From a virus: DNA of 62,650 nt. Where the stretch lies: the IMG/VR virus record IMGVR_UViG_3300020196_000034, positions 1 through 62,650 of that record; one strand, given 5' to 3'. The stretch's first letter is position 1. The number at the start of each line of letters is the position of its first letter. Positions 1 through 11,616 of this stretch are shown piece by piece. Position numbers and translations under genes: made by a program. The notes beneath the pieces are model-generated. The model made no database searches. It was given only the letters and a program-made list of their open reading frames with translations, and was not told the DNA's origin.

Positions 1-414
1 GATAGACCGAACTTCATCATGTACAGTTATCGGTGAGCATCCGTGTAAATTTGTTAAATATAAATCAGTTATACATGTTGCAGAAGTATTTCCAGTAAAT
101 GTTCCACTTCCTCCCGTAATTTGAACTCCGTTAACAAATAAAGTTGTCGCAGACATAGTATTAGTAAAAAACGGACCCTGTACATCTAAACCATTTGTAA
201 AATTTGTTGCCCCCGATACTGTTCCTCCACTTAAAGGTAAATAATTACCTGTTACTGTTGCACCGCTAATAGAAGATAATAATACCCCAATAGTTGATGC
301 ATATGAAGAACCCGCAGGATTTTGTGAAGTATCACCTGTTTTCACTACATGAATAAGATCGTTTAATCCTACACTGTTAGTTATTATTCTATCGGTTAGT
401 CTTTGTTTTGCCAT
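1..414 (-). CDS. Tail fibre protein, N-terminal part (cut by window edge)
   Basis: The open frame starts at ATG 414 and runs off the left edge, giving 138 codons. It begins MAKQRLTDRIITNSVGLNDL and continues with short glycine-, serine- and threonine-rich stretches such as YLPLSGGTVSG and NGLDVQGPFF. These low-complexity beta-type repeats are typical of phage tail fibre and receptor-binding trimers. The first 40 residues, which would attach it to the baseplate, are better ordered. It follows the giant 2818-residue structural gene with a 42-base gap, as expected for fibre genes at the distal end of a baseplate operon. The missing C-terminus would carry the receptor-binding tip. The fibre assignment rests on composition and position; no enzymatic motif is seen. 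Confidence 0.7.
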   Translation of the reverse strand, partial: MAKQRLTDRIITNSVGLNDLIHVVKTGDTSQNPAGSSYASTIGVLLSSISGATVTGNYLPLSGGTVSGATNFTNGLDVQGPFFTNTMSATTLFVNGVQITGGSGTFTGNTSATCITDLYLTNLHGCSPITVHDEVRSI

Positions 415-428
415 TTTATTCTTTTATT

Positions 429-437
429 TATAAATAT
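429..437 (-). promoter_or_regulatory. ATATTTATA motif before the fibre gene
   Basis: Exact ATATTTATA in sense orientation, 14 bases before the ATG at 414, in the 42-base gap after the giant structural gene. Confidence 0.35.
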
Positions 438-456
438 TATCTTTACAACATTATTA

Positions 457-3400
457 CTAACAATTATGAATTAATTCTTGATTATAAAAAGGACCACCCT
501 CTTCCCAATCTGGATCACCCAAAATAGTAACATTTCCTTCATATTCATTACTATCATAAATCTGTGTAATAAAAACTGTATTATAATCACTAATTAATGT
601 ATTCGCTTTTCTAACACATTTATCATATTTATTCCTAAGTCCCGCAATAAAGTTTCTTTGTCTTTCATATGATGTAGTACCTGGCGTAAAATTAGAAAGA
701 TTATTTTGCGCCTGTATCAATGATTGTGTTATGCCACTACAACTCATAAAATTATTTAAATAATTATTTTGTTGTTCTATATATTCAGTCTCTAACTGAG
801 ATAGGTTATCTAATAACTCAGTTAATTGATTATTAAGTTGTGTTATTAAATTATTTTTTTCACTTATCTCTAAATTAATTTCTGAAATACTAACACTTAA
901 ATTAGGTGTATTAGTATCCTGTAAATTTAAAGAACATAATTTACTATTTAATAAATTTAATTGTTGGTTTGCAATCGCAATTTCAATCTCTTTATTACGT
1001 ATTTGATTTTTAATGTTATTTATCTCATCACTAGTCGGATATATTGGTTTTTGTTCTACTAAAGAATACAAAGTTTCTTCACCTATACTGAAATCAGTTT
1101 GGGCACTTAAAGGACAATCATTTTCAACATCAATAAAATTTAAACTATATTTTTTATATTTAAATTTATTTTGATCAAATATAGTATTCCTATAAATTTT
1201 ACCCGAATTATCACAACCTTCCCATATTGTAGTTGCAGGAACTACTTGCTCAATTAAATCTAACCAATAGTCACCAATTTTATCCATAAATTCAAACATC
1301 GTATCATATGTAAATTTACCCGATAAATCTTTACCACAATTACTAGCGTTTAAGTACAATTCGTAGAATAATCTAAGTAATGGGTAATCACTTATAGTTT
1401 GTCTACTTTTGACATCAATTAAATTACGTAAAACCATTTGATCAAATACATCCTTAACCATTATAGTAGTTGGGTCAGTATCAAAATAATCTAATGGGTT
1501 AATACAAACTGAATATGTATTATTAGTAGTAACACCTGAAACACATTCTTTCATTTTACCACAATACTCACAATCACCTTTACAATTTGCACACTCATCA
1601 ATATCCCTCCAATAACAAACTTCATTAAGTTCATCCCAACGATAATTTTTACCTAAACCTAATCCATCTACACCAGTATCATTTAATAATTTATTAATAG
1701 ATAAACAACATTCTTTTGTGATTTCACTACTTTGATTAAATGTTTGTGCGGTTATTCCTACCCCAATTTGTTGTTCAACACCACCAGTATAAAGTGGTGT
1801 ACCTGAATAAACATATATTTCAAATAAATTAATTGTCCCATCACTGTCCTCAACAATAAGACTAAATAAATTATCTAAATTTTTATTATTGTTTAGAACT
1901 AAAATATCACTATTACAACTATCTTTATCTATATAAAATTTAGAAAGTGTTTCACCTTTATCTAATAAATCGTAATAGTTGACATTAAGGGATTCAGAAT
2001 AATTACCTGTTAATGAATAATAATCATTTTTTAACTCTAATAATTGATTTTGTAAAACATCAGTAAATGTCTCACAACTAAATGGTATACTACTAGATGT
2101 GGATGCACCTAAATCAATAGTATAATTTGTGAGTGTATTATTAATATTTAATACACCATTAAAATTAATGTAGGTAGATATTTGATCTTGAAAAATGTAT
2201 TCTTCTGCCTGTTGGAATAACATATCTTCTCCCGATTGGAATATCTTATTATCTGTTTCACAATTTGTAGGGCAGTTATCACAATCTATTTTTTTCCAAA
2301 AATTAAATACGTCACACTCAATTGATTTTGCTGGATCAATACTAAATGTTGTATTTTTAACATTTAAAATTAAATCAGAATGGTATACATCATAATTAGT
2401 ATAACGATATTCTAATTCAGTCCATAATCTATCTTCTGGACTACTGAATTTAACAATCTCATAGTTATTTGTTGATGCAGTGTTACATTCACCATCAGGA
2501 TAAACAGTTTCTTTTTTAACACCACCTTCATAATACACCCAAGATTTTTTATTGTCAATAACACAACTCAATTGTGGTATCATACAATCATTTATGGATA
2601 ATATTCTATTAGTTTTACAATCAGAAACATTAACCATTATATTATCCACTAATAGACAAACATTACATTCATAGTTTTCTATTTCTATAGAGAAAAAGAA
2701 CTCTTTATTCGGATATAATCTCCTTAAATCATCACATACACATTCAGGAATAGTAAAATTAAATGTTTTCCAATCTGGTTCAAATAAATTACTGTTATAT
2801 ACTATATTTTGTGAAGATAATTGACTGAATATAGAGTCTTCTATTTGTGCCAATAATTGTTCGTCACCATCTATAATAATACCACTATAACCTTGTGTCG
2901 GATCAAACTCCCAAATAGGGTTCACCGATTGTGTGTATGGTAAATATGTTAAGTTTGTATCAACACTATTTTGAGTAGTTATATTATTATTATCAACAAA
3001 TAATTTAAAATTTATTTTTAAATCATCAATGTAATTTAAATAATTGTTATTATTTGTTTCCTCATATAACTCATAATTACTTAATAATGTATTATACCAA
3101 TTGTTATAACATTCCTCAACCTTTAATCCTATATTTAATAATATTTCATTTACTTCTTCTAGATATTTTTCTAATTCTATTAATATATTAGAATCACAAC
3201 ATATATTATTAATTGTAACTAAAATACATTGTTTTTGAGAGGAATCATAAATTGACTCAACACCAGTAACTTCTTTAGTACAACATTCTACAGAAATTGT
3301 TTCACCATTACTTAATATTACCCCATTTGGTGTAATAGCGATACTATTAAGTGGATATAAGGTATTACAATTTACCGCAAAATTATCTATTTCTTCTGGT

Positions 3401-6400
3401 TCAAGTGCAATAACTACACCTGTACCACCTACAGGCCCTACAGGACCTACAGGTCCTACAGGTCCTACAGGTCCTACAAGTCCTACAGGTCCTACAGGTC
3501 CTACAAGTCCTACAGGTCCTACAGGTCCTGCTGGGTTAGTAAGTATACCCGTACCACTCGTTCCGCCACCAGTAGTTATTAAACTCCTAATACCATAACA
3601 AGGTCCTTTTTTATATAATTGTGGATTTGTGCCAGGAATTAAAGTCCAATCTTCATTATAATAAGATGGATCCATAACTGCTCCCGCAGGAGTTGGTCCA
3701 CTAGCAGGGTTTATTAAATATTTATATCCATTACCATAATCATAAACATAACTACCTATAGTTAATGTACATCCGTAGACAATAGGTGTTCCACCACCAC
3801 CTTTACCCCCACCAGCTACTGTAATAGATTTATAAACATTTTGTTGTTGATTACTATTTTTTTCTATTACCTGTTGATTACTATTATTTTCTTTTAAAAG
3901 AGTTTCTATTTCAGATTTTTCATTAGTTAAAGTATTAATCTGATTTTGATTTTTAGTTAATTCAATATTTAGTCTAACTTTTTGTTTATCAGTAAGTGTT
4001 ATATAACCACTAGTATCCGTTATACTTTTTTCAGTTACACCTAAAATTTTGGCAGTTCTACTAATAGTGTTTTTTGTATCATTAGATAATAATGTAGATT
4101 TTCGCAATGATTCGTCATAACTTAAAAAACTATTAGCGTTTGTTGTTAATCTATTTATATTAGTTGTTAAATCTTGTATTTGTTTTTCTAATTCAATTAT
4201 TAAAACAGAATTATTATCAAATTTTGCCTTTACTAATTGTTCATTTAATTGATTTACATTTACACAATCACTAAACAATTGGGAATAAATGATTATTTGT
4301 TCTTCATTTTCTTTTGTTTTAGAGGAAACACAATTATTATATTCTTTATTTTTAGAACCATCATTTTTTTGATTACCATAAACAATTATGGTACAATAAC
4401 TAAAATAATCAAAACTTTTTAATTCTTTTATTTTGTTTTCATAAATACTACAATCCAAACTAGTATCTACATTAGTTAAAGCTTTTTGTAGAACTACAAT
4501 ATCACTTTCTTTTTTACTAATAATATTTGTAGTCTGAGCCAATTTATTTTTAAGTGCAGTTTCCTGAGAACTATACACTTGTATTTGTTCATCTTTTTGA
4601 GTATCTATAAAATTAGTTTCTTTATTTAATTCCACTAATAAAATAGGATCGACACCAATAGGCGTATTAGTAGAATTACCACCACTAACAGGAGAATTAA
4701 CACAATTTGTATTGTATAAATCAATAATTCTATCTATTTCAGATAGTAACTTTTGAAAATCAGAATTAACTTTACTCCATAAACCACACTCTAACGGTAA
4801 TTGTAATGAGCATATATTTTGTGTTGTTATATATTCACCATAATTGATTTCACATGCATCTACATTAAAATTAATATTGTAACAATTATCTAATAATAAA
4901 ATTAATTCATTTTTAATTTTAACATACGCCTTTATGTAAGATAAAAGTTCTGAATAATTAAAATTCAATGAATTTAAAAATTCATTCGAAGGATTATTTG
5001 ACAATGTATTATAGTTTTGTATGATAGTATTAACCCAAACTTGATTAGTGGATGCCCATTGATTTACTGAAACTACATTACCCCCAATTCCGATACAACA
5101 TTCATTATTTGGTTCTAAGACATTAGTATTTTGCCATATCACATATTCTTCTACAGGATCTAAACTATCATTAAAGTTAGTTTGTAAATTTTGAGATTCT
5201 TCATCACTATTAGTAAATGCAACAAAATTTAAACAATTTATATTTGTTTTAGTTGCATCATATATTATAGCTGGATGACAAGTTATTTGATCCGCACAAT
5301 CTATTAAATTTTGTGCCTCATATTTTAACATATAGTCAAATGAAAAATCAATAGTACAACTACAATCATCTAATTCAGGTAATTTAAAACCACTCCATTT
5401 TTCACTAGCAAATACAATTGATACGTTATTTATTGCATCGCACGATAATTTTGTAGGGTCAACCGCCGCAGTTATTATACTATTAGGATTTGTCGTATAA
5501 GGGTTATTCCCATTAAAAGGAATCAAAGTATTATTAGTATAATCAATAGTAAATTGACCAAACTGATATCCATAATATTCTGCAATGTTTTTATAAAGAT
5601 TACTTAACTCATCAGAACTATTCCAATCTAAAATAAAATTATTATCGTATATAATAGGCGTAAAACTTATTCTACCATACTCATCTATCGATTCTACTTC
5701 CCAATTTGATGGTGTCATAAGAGATGGATCTTGTAAAATAGAGTTAGGTAATGGTGCAATAGATATTGTTCCATTAGCCAAACCTTTAACTATTCTAGCC
5801 TCATTAAAACAATCCCAAAATATTTCAGTCGCATAGTAATTATAAACAGAACCTACTGGGTTTTGTAAATTATAATAACTATTATTAACTGAAAAATCTA
5901 TATAAGGTAAAGTATAATTACTACTTGATGTTGTTAATTCCGTAACAGTATTTTCATTTGTTTTTAAACAAACAATATAACTAGATACTTGATTATTTTG
6001 TAGAGATATCTTAGGTGTAGCAACATTTAAAGAAGTTGATGGTGTTGACTGATTTGACGAATTTTGAGTTACCACTTGATAATCAAAACCGTACCAAGCA
6101 CAACACTCTGGACTACTTACAATTGAAGTTTGATTACAACTTATTTCATTAAAATAATTACTACAATTAGATAATATAGGTACACCTATAAGACTATTAG
6201 TTAATAGACTAGGATTATTATTAGCAATACAATAGTTTGATATATAACTTTCTGGTGACCCATATTGTTGTTGGAATTCTGTCAATGATATCTGAGTATT
6301 TATGTATTGGTAACATTTACCATTGATTTGATATGTTCCTTCTTGTGGGGTAGTATTATTAGTCATAGTAAATACTACTATACCATTAGGTAAAAATGAA

Positions 6401-8913
6401 TTAGGTGTACCTATACAAGGTGCCAACTTAGAACAATATTCTGTCTGTCTACCATATTCATTTACATATGAAACATAATTACCCCCTAATGATACACAAC
6501 AAGAAGGGAATTCGTCAAATGATACTTTTAAACCATCGTCATTAGTATAATAATAAAAAGGACTACATTCTTCCAAATTTAAATTAGAACAACTATACTC
6601 AATTAAATCCTTTTCTGTTTTATTTAAACAAATTTGTAATGTTTTATTAATATCACAATTTTCTGTAGCGACTTCATTTAAACAATTTTTTAGCGATAAT
6701 TCATAGTTATTTTTTATAATTTGCCATTCAGGTGAATAAATCAAATAATTATCTTTTTTTATTAATTCTAAAAATGCATTATATTGAGTTTCTGCCTCAT
6801 CAAAAGATTGTTGTAAAGTAGTTTTACCATCGTTTTGTAGTGGGGTTTCAATTATACTATATTCAACATCTAAACATTCTTCAATTGGTTGGTAACCGTT
6901 AATTAATGAGTTAAACGTAATTTGTGTAGTATAAATATCAGAATTATCACTTATACCGTTAAAAATACCATAGTTATAGTTTAAAAAGTAATTTTGGACT
7001 AAGGTATTCGCGGTTATAGTTACTGTTGGCTCATTATCAAAATTAGGTATAAAACATCTACTAAAATATTGTAAATATTCGTTACCGCCATCATAAGGTC
7101 CAACATGAGGATTATTACCGTTCAAAACTGATACAACATTAGAACCGTAAGTTTCCCTATACCATCCTCCAGCTTTTTGAAAGTACATTTCAGTAAAATC
7201 ATTTTCTACTAAACCACCAGTTTCTGGATCAATAAAATTACTTATTACTATGTCACCATTAATAGGTGGTAATGGAAAACCATTTTCATCATACGGTATA
7301 TTATCTAAATTAACTTGTCCCGTATAAAGATATAAAAGTTTTTTAATTTCTTCTATATCTAAAGGTTTATCCACAATGACAATATATTCATTAAAATTAA
7401 CTAACGATTCTGGTGCCCCAATGAATCTAAATAAAAATTCTACTGCCTTTCTACTACCCTTACTTTTCCATAACCAAGCAATATTAAGAATTAATCTCCT
7501 ATAAAGTTCAATATCTATTTCAGCTTGTGTCATATTTACCGATGTCCCACTAAAAGTAGTAGAACCATTACTAGGTAAAAATAATTTACTAAATGAAGCA
7601 TCAGTGATAAAATTTATAGGTTCTAACCCTAACATAAAAGCCAAATCTTTTACTAAAGAATCTGGTACATTATTTCTTTTATCGTATGTTACTACATGTG
7701 CAAATTTTATCGCATTTATATATTTTTTTACATAATCAAATTCAACACCATATATTCTAAGTAATTTAGTAGCCTTTTCACCATTTATTACATAATCATT
7801 ACCATCTGCCTTAGGCAATGAATCAAAACTACTTATTGCTTCAGTAGTATATTTTCTAATTATAGTATCAGTTTTTGTCTCATCTAAACCTTCACCTAAT
7901 TTATTTAACGAATCTAAGTATGCAATATAAAAACTATCGAAAAAATTTAAATTGTATCCATCTTCTAATATTGGGAAGTTTAATATAGACTTAGATGTTA
8001 ATAATACACCATCATCAGTATAATTAGTACTTATTATTTCAGATTTATATTTTGGGTATATATTTCTATTTAAAATGTTTAATTGGAAGTCATTTAATCC
8101 ACTAAAGAATTTTTCTATTTCATCCTCATTTGGTTTTATAAAATAAGGTATCGATGCGTTTACATTGTTAAATAAGAAAGATAATTGGGGTATAAAGATA
8201 CCCGTTAATTCAGGAAATGGATTACCCTCAACAACTAATCCTAAAACAGAATTTGTTTTTTGAACTGACGGTGTTATATTTTTAATTTTCCTAACAATAC
8301 CATTATGCTCTACAACATAAGAACCATATTTTAATGTAAAATTTCTTAATGGATTGGATGTATCGTTATTACCAACGTATTGAGAATCCAATGTGTATTT
8401 AATATTGTAAGGGTTAACAAAGAAATTACTATTTACTGAAAAAGTAGATTCGTCCGCTTCAATATCATACACATAATCAGTAATATTGTATCCTGTTATA
8501 CTACCAACTTTATTATCAACATAAATAGCGGCAGGCCATTTTTCTTGAATTTCAATAAGGGATGCCCTAATTAATTCTTTAGCTGATCCATACCATATAT
8601 AACTTAATGGATTTGTTATATCTAAATTTAATTTAGTTCTAATATTTTTTTGAATGTCTAATTGAACTGTACCTTCATTTACAATATCATCTAATGTAAA
8701 AAATTTAGATCTAGCACCCTGTTTAAATAAAATATCTGGTTTAGGATCTAAATTTACGGATATTGAAAAATTACCGTTTGTGAATAACGTAGTACCTCCA
8801 TCACTAGTAAGTTGAAAACCTACTAAATCAGGACTAAAATCCCTATACTCAATGTTATCATTGAAAAATATTCTTTGAGCATATCCCGCTACTTTTATTC
8901 TTTTATTCACCAT
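457..8913 (-). CDS. Giant Cys-rich baseplate/tail structural protein with collagen-like segment
   Basis: This 2818-residue protein is the largest in the window and ends with TAG. Residues 1 to about 560 look globular. A segment near 470-500 ([20 protein letters not shown]) recalls tail protein I-type baseplate proteins. From about residue 750 on it is rich in Asn, Ser and Cys. A recurring CC module ([37 protein letters not shown]), each followed by Trp/Tyr and a later Cys, suggests repeated disulphide-linked domains. A collagen-like Gly-Pro-Val run lies at about 1795-1828. Coiled-coil-like stretches flank it (about 1480-1720) and recur near the C-terminus (about 2640-2740). It lies between baseplate genes and the fibre gene, so a role as a fibre-anchoring or host-contact baseplate protein is inferred. 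No enzyme motif was recognised. Confidence 0.7.
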   Translation of the reverse strand: MVNKRIKVAGYAQRIFFNDNIEYRDFSPDLVGFQLTSDGGTTLFTNGNFSISVNLDPKPDILFKQGARSKFFTLDDIVNEGTVQLDIQKNIRTKLNLDITNPLSYIWYGSAKELIRASLIEIQEKWPAAIYVDNKVGSITGYNITDYVYDIEADESTFSVNSNFFVNPYNIKYTLDSQYVGNNDTSNPLRNFTLKYGSYVVEHNGIVRKIKNITPSVQKTNSVLGLVVEGNPFPELTGIFIPQLSFLFNNVNASIPYFIKPNEDEIEKFFSGLNDFQLNILNRNIYPKYKSEIISTNYTDDGVLLTSKSILNFPILEDGYNLNFFDSFYIAYLDSLNKLGEGLDETKTDTIIRKYTTEAISSFDSLPKADGNDYVINGEKATKLLRIYGVEFDYVKKYINAIKFAHVVTYDKRNNVPDSLVKDLAFMLGLEPINFITDASFSKLFLPSNGSTTFSGTSVNMTQAEIDIELYRRLILNIAWLWKSKGSRKAVEFLFRFIGAPESLVNFNEYIVIVDKPLDIEEIKKLLYLYTGQVNLDNIPYDENGFPLPPINGDIVISNFIDPETGGLVENDFTEMYFQKAGGWYRETYGSNVVSVLNGNNPHVGPYDGGNEYLQYFSRCFIPNFDNEPTVTITANTLVQNYFLNYNYGIFNGISDNSDIYTTQITFNSLINGYQPIEECLDVEYSIIETPLQNDGKTTLQQSFDEAETQYNAFLELIKKDNYLIYSPEWQIIKNNYELSLKNCLNEVATENCDINKTLQICLNKTEKDLIEYSCSNLNLEECSPFYYYTNDDGLKVSFDEFPSCCVSLGGNYVSYVNEYGRQTEYCSKLAPCIGTPNSFLPNGIVVFTMTNNTTPQEGTYQINGKCYQYINTQISLTEFQQQYGSPESYISNYCIANNNPSLLTNSLIGVPILSNCSNYFNEISCNQTSIVSSPECCAWYGFDYQVVTQNSSNQSTPSTSLNVATPKISLQNNQVSSYIVCLKTNENTVTELTTSSSNYTLPYIDFSVNNSYYNLQNPVGSVYNYYATEIFWDCFNEARIVKGLANGTISIAPLPNSILQDPSLMTPSNWEVESIDEYGRISFTPIIYDNNFILDWNSSDELSNLYKNIAEYYGYQFGQFTIDYTNNTLIPFNGNNPYTTNPNSIITAAVDPTKLSCDAINNVSIVFASEKWSGFKLPELDDCSCTIDFSFDYMLKYEAQNLIDCADQITCHPAIIYDATKTNINCLNFVAFTNSDEESQNLQTNFNDSLDPVEEYVIWQNTNVLEPNNECCIGIGGNVVSVNQWASTNQVWVNTIIQNYNTLSNNPSNEFLNSLNFNYSELLSYIKAYVKIKNELILLLDNCYNINFNVDACEINYGEYITTQNICSLQLPLECGLWSKVNSDFQKLLSEIDRIIDLYNTNCVNSPVSGGNSTNTPIGVDPILLVELNKETNFIDTQKDEQIQVYSSQETALKNKLAQTTNIISKKESDIVVLQKALTNVDTSLDCSIYENKIKELKSFDYFSYCTIIVYGNQKNDGSKNKEYNNCVSSKTKENEEQIIIYSQLFSDCVNVNQLNEQLVKAKFDNNSVLIIELEKQIQDLTTNINRLTTNANSFLSYDESLRKSTLLSNDTKNTISRTAKILGVTEKSITDTSGYITLTDKQKVRLNIELTKNQNQINTLTNEKSEIETLLKENNSNQQVIEKNSNQQQNVYKSITVAGGGKGGGGTPIVYGCTLTIGSYVYDYGNGYKYLINPASGPTPAGAVMDPSYYNEDWTLIPGTNPQLYKKGPCYGIRSLITTGGGTSGTGILTNPAGPVGPVGLVGPVGPVGLVGPVGPVGPVGPVGPVGGTGVVIALEPEEIDNFAVNCNTLYPLNSIAITPNGVILSNGETISVECCTKEVTGVESIYDSSQKQCILVTINNICCDSNILIELEKYLEEVNEILLNIGLKVEECYNNWYNTLLSNYELYEETNNNNYLNYIDDLKINFKLFVDNNNITTQNSVDTNLTYLPYTQSVNPIWEFDPTQGYSGIIIDGDEQLLAQIEDSIFSQLSSQNIVYNSNLFEPDWKTFNFTIPECVCDDLRRLYPNKEFFFSIEIENYECNVCLLVDNIMVNVSDCKTNRILSINDCMIPQLSCVIDNKKSWVYYEGGVKKETVYPDGECNTASTNNYEIVKFSSPEDRLWTELEYRYTNYDVYHSDLILNVKNTTFSIDPAKSIECDVFNFWKKIDCDNCPTNCETDNKIFQSGEDMLFQQAEEYIFQDQISTYINFNGVLNINNTLTNYTIDLGASTSSSIPFSCETFTDVLQNQLLELKNDYYSLTGNYSESLNVNYYDLLDKGETLSKFYIDKDSCNSDILVLNNNKNLDNLFSLIVEDSDGTINLFEIYVYSGTPLYTGGVEQQIGVGITAQTFNQSSEITKECCLSINKLLNDTGVDGLGLGKNYRWDELNEVCYWRDIDECANCKGDCEYCGKMKECVSGVTTNNTYSVCINPLDYFDTDPTTIMVKDVFDQMVLRNLIDVKSRQTISDYPLLRLFYELYLNASNCGKDLSGKFTYDTMFEFMDKIGDYWLDLIEQVVPATTIWEGCDNSGKIYRNTIFDQNKFKYKKYSLNFIDVENDCPLSAQTDFSIGEETLYSLVEQKPIYPTSDEINNIKNQIRNKEIEIAIANQQLNLLNSKLCSLNLQDTNTPNLSVSISEINLEISEKNNLITQLNNQLTELLDNLSQLETEYIEQQNNYLNNFMSCSGITQSLIQAQNNLSNFTPGTTSYERQRNFIAGLRNKYDKCVRKANTLISDYNTVFITQIYDSNEYEGNVTILGDPDWEEGGPFYNQELIHNC
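3431..3533 (-). repeat. 9-bp tandem repeats encoding a collagen-like segment
   Basis: About eleven tandem nonamers of the type GGACCTGTA (minus strand) encode Gly-Pro-Val or Gly-Leu-Val triplets. Gly-X-Y runs of this kind form trimeric collagen-like stalks in phage fibres, so this part of the giant protein is probably a trimeric rod. Such repeats expand and contract by slippage. Confidence 0.85.
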
Positions 8914-8921
8914 TTAGGTTT

Positions 8922-9824
8922 TTAAAAATTAGTTATGTCATCAAAATCTTTTGTTGGATCAATAGTAAACTTCTGTTCTCTAACTTCATACAATGGTTTA
9001 CCTGTAAATTGATCTTTAACTTCATATAAATTGTATTGTCTATAAATTTCATTACCGAAATTGTATATAGTATAAATACCATCTTCCAAAGATTTTGTTT
9101 GGTTGGAGAATAATGCATATGCTAAAGTTTCTTCATCAAACTCTACCATCTCTATTTCCAACATAACTGGATTAAAAAACGTATTTGTAATAATAACTTC
9201 TTGTTGTGGATTACCAATAAAAGGAGTCGCATTTGGTTTTATTGATGGTGCGGAAGCTGGAGTAACTGTACAAAAAACACTTGTTGAATTGTCGTTAAAT
9301 GTATAAGCTTGTGACGCATTTGAATTACCTTGATTTTGTGTAATGGGTAATGCCCTATTATTTGATGTGACTATCCTAAATAAATTTTGAATTTTGTCTT
9401 GTCCAGTACCAGTTTGTTCTTTAAGATATTCTATCCTATACCCAACTAAGTTACCATTCTCAAATCTATTTTGAAACTCTAATGGTATTTGATTTATATT
9501 AAAGACTATTCCCTTCACATCTTGATTATCAATAAGAACCGCACAATCTTGTATTATGGCTCTAATTTGTTTTGGTCGTATAATAATATTATAATAACCT
9601 TTTGCCCCAAAAACTGATGTAGGTAGTTTTAATGTGTATAATCCACCAAATATTTCACTTATATTACTAGGATTTGATGCGGGTATCAATACTTGTGCAG
9701 GGTCCAAAGGAAATAACTCTACCGATGTTATTGATTCTCTATTAGGTGTATAACTGTAAAAAATTTCTACATCTTCTACTGATACATCTGCTGGTCTTAT
9801 TGTTCCATAATTTCCTGTTGCCAT
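8922..9824 (-). CDS. Unknown baseplate-region structural protein (300 aa)
   Basis: Family not recognised. It starts MATGNYGTIRPADVSVEDVE and has a beta-rich, non-membrane composition with one repeated idea near the C-terminus (LYEVKDQFTGKPLYEVREQK). It sits 8 bases upstream of the giant structural gene and 10 bases after the 291-residue gene, in one tight run with the gp6- and gp25-like baseplate genes. It is therefore probably a baseplate or fibre-adaptor component. No signal peptide, coiled coil or catalytic motif is visible. Confidence 0.75.
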   Translation of the reverse strand: MATGNYGTIRPADVSVEDVEIFYSYTPNRESITSVELFPLDPAQVLIPASNPSNISEIFGGLYTLKLPTSVFGAKGYYNIIIRPKQIRAIIQDCAVLIDNQDVKGIVFNINQIPLEFQNRFENGNLVGYRIEYLKEQTGTGQDKIQNLFRIVTSNNRALPITQNQGNSNASQAYTFNDNSTSVFCTVTPASAPSIKPNATPFIGNPQQEVIITNTFFNPVMLEIEMVEFDEETLAYALFSNQTKSLEDGIYTIYNFGNEIYRQYNLYEVKDQFTGKPLYEVREQKFTIDPTKDFDDITNF

Positions 9825-9834
9825 AACTTTATTT

Positions 9835-10710
9835 TTATATTCTTATAAATCCACCTCTATTTGTGTCAATGTCATTAGTTGATTTGATTTCTGATAAAAT
9901 TGCGTGTCTTTCAAATATATCAGCAATACCTCTATTTATAAATACCACACTCTTAACTTCTGGTTTAAAAACTACACCTAAATATTCTTCTTTTTTTGTA
10001 TTTGCGTTAATAGATGTATTAAATTGATTCCATCCACCATTTGAAGCTATAAATTCTGTTTTATTATAACTTATTTCTTTACCGTATTCATCTATTGATT
10101 TTTGGTATTCATCTTTAAATGTTTTATAAAAAACACCTGTATTTTGTATATCATTTACCAATGAACCTATTTTATATGTAGTTTCTGTTAAACTATCATT
10201 TATAACCCCATTAAATATATTTTTAGGATCATCAGAAACATTTAAATTTGTGACATATATATCATTTCCGTTAATATCTTTTCTATAAGATTTAACCTGT
10301 TTAAGTAACCCATCATCAGTAGTGCCAGTTATAGTAGCAACAGGACTAAAATAAAAATTTAATGGTGCACCCGCCAATCTACCGTATTCAAAAGAATTAA
10401 AACCAACAGGTTTATTAATTAATGACGGATTTTTTGGTATAAATGATTCATCAGTAAATAACCCCATGTCATCAATATCTTGTTTTAGAAAAACATTTAT
10501 ATCGATAGTATTAGGTATTTTTTGTCCAAAAGAATCTAAAATAAAGTTACCTTCTTTATCTATTTTAAAATTAGGTATTTTACCATAATAATAATTAGGG
10601 TTTGTTTCATCTATTATAGTTTTACCTTCAGAATTTTTTATCAAAACACTTTTAGGTATACTTCTTATAGTATAATTTTCTAAATTTCTTTTTTTCCTTA
10701 TTATTTCCAT
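9835..10710 (-). CDS. Unknown baseplate-region structural protein (291 aa)
   Basis: Family not recognised. The N-terminus is basic (MEIIRKKRNLENYTIRSIPK) and is followed by Asn/Asp/Gly/Tyr-rich sequence with no membrane segment. The C-terminal 70 residues contain a more hydrophobic core (EYLGVVFKPEVKSVVFINRG). The gene is embedded in the baseplate run with gaps of 10 and 15 bases to its neighbours, so a structural role is inferred only from position. Its start lies 6 bases after an ATATTTATA motif, which would leave almost no leader if that motif is a promoter. Confidence 0.7.
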   Translation of the reverse strand: MEIIRKKRNLENYTIRSIPKSVLIKNSEGKTIIDETNPNYYYGKIPNFKIDKEGNFILDSFGQKIPNTIDINVFLKQDIDDMGLFTDESFIPKNPSLINKPVGFNSFEYGRLAGAPLNFYFSPVATITGTTDDGLLKQVKSYRKDINGNDIYVTNLNVSDDPKNIFNGVINDSLTETTYKIGSLVNDIQNTGVFYKTFKDEYQKSIDEYGKEISYNKTEFIASNGGWNQFNTSINANTKKEEYLGVVFKPEVKSVVFINRGIADIFERHAILSEIKSTNDIDTNRGGFIRI

Positions 10711-10716
10711 ATCATT

Positions 10717-10725
10717 TATAAATAT
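10717..10725 (-). promoter_or_regulatory. ATATTTATA motif before the 291-aa gene
   Basis: Exact ATATTTATA in sense orientation filling most of the 15-base gap, 6 bases before the ATG at 10710. Confidence 0.3.
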
Positions 10726-11616
10726 CTAAGGAGTGATTTGCCAAAATGTTAGTGTAGGAATTCCGCCGTTTGATGGGTTTAGATTAACACCTGGAGGTAA
10801 TTGTAATTGTTTAGCATTAGGTGAAAATTTGTATTTATATATTCCATTATCATTTTTAAGAATAATTTTTAAATAAAAAATACCATTTTCACCTTCTAAA
10901 CTAGTTATTGTTATATTATTTGGGTTAATGGTTTTAGATGCTGCCATATCATATGTTTTACCATTACCAGCATTGTTAAATTGCACTGCACCATAAATAA
11001 TATATTCTTGATTAGGTGCGGTATCAACTAAATCCTTAAACCAATATATTTGAAATCCTTCATTTATTTCTTCTGGTTGTGTTACAGGATCACCTAAAGT
11101 AAAAGTTATAGGACAATCATCTATGGGTAAGACAAACCCGAATGAATTTTCTTGTTCTTTACCTACCTGCACATAAACATCATAAAATGAAAGTAATTCA
11201 TTTTGTCCACTATAAGGTTTATCAAAAAGTGAAAATCTTATAAAACTATTTATAAATCTATTAGTTCTACAAAAAATATCATCAAATATAAAACCAATAT
11301 CTTTATATAAACCAGGTACCGCACCTGTTCCCCTATGTAGAGGTGCACCTAACGCAATACTTTCTGGTGTATAAAAATTTAAATTTATTTTAAACTTACT
11401 TATTAAATTCCAATTATTATCTGCGGGTTTAAAAATAACTTTTTTATAATCTATTATCGGATTTATAGAATTTTCTACTTCTTCATCTACAAATTTATCT
11501 TGTATTAGTTCTGCATTATCAACAGGAAAAAAATTTGTACCCAATGCGATATCAATAGTAGTTCCACTACCAATTTTATCAATCAATATTTTTCTTTTAT
11601 CAACAAACATCGTCAA
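10726..11616 (-). CDS. Unknown baseplate-region structural protein (296 aa)
   Basis: Family not recognised. It begins MTMFVDKRKILIDKIGSGTT, is beta-rich, and carries no membrane segment or catalytic motif. The start overlaps the end of the 671-residue gene by 17 bases, so the two are probably translationally coupled. The second Met (two codons on) is an equally possible start. Its position between the 671-residue protein and the other baseplate-region genes suggests a wedge or peripheral baseplate part. Confidence 0.75.
   Translation of the reverse strand: MTMFVDKRKILIDKIGSGTTIDIALGTNFFPVDNAELIQDKFVDEEVENSINPIIDYKKVIFKPADNNWNLISKFKINLNFYTPESIALGAPLHRGTGAVPGLYKDIGFIFDDIFCRTNRFINSFIRFSLFDKPYSGQNELLSFYDVYVQVGKEQENSFGFVLPIDDCPITFTLGDPVTQPEEINEGFQIYWFKDLVDTAPNQEYIIYGAVQFNNAGNGKTYDMAASKTINPNNITITSLEGENGIFYLKIILKNDNGIYKYKFSPNAKQLQLPPGVNLNPSNGGIPTLTFWQITP

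Noticed and set aside
3431-3533. CRISPR-like or minisatellite array
   Set aside because: The 9-base units have no spacers and stay in the reading frame as Gly-Pro-Val, so they are coding collagen repeats.
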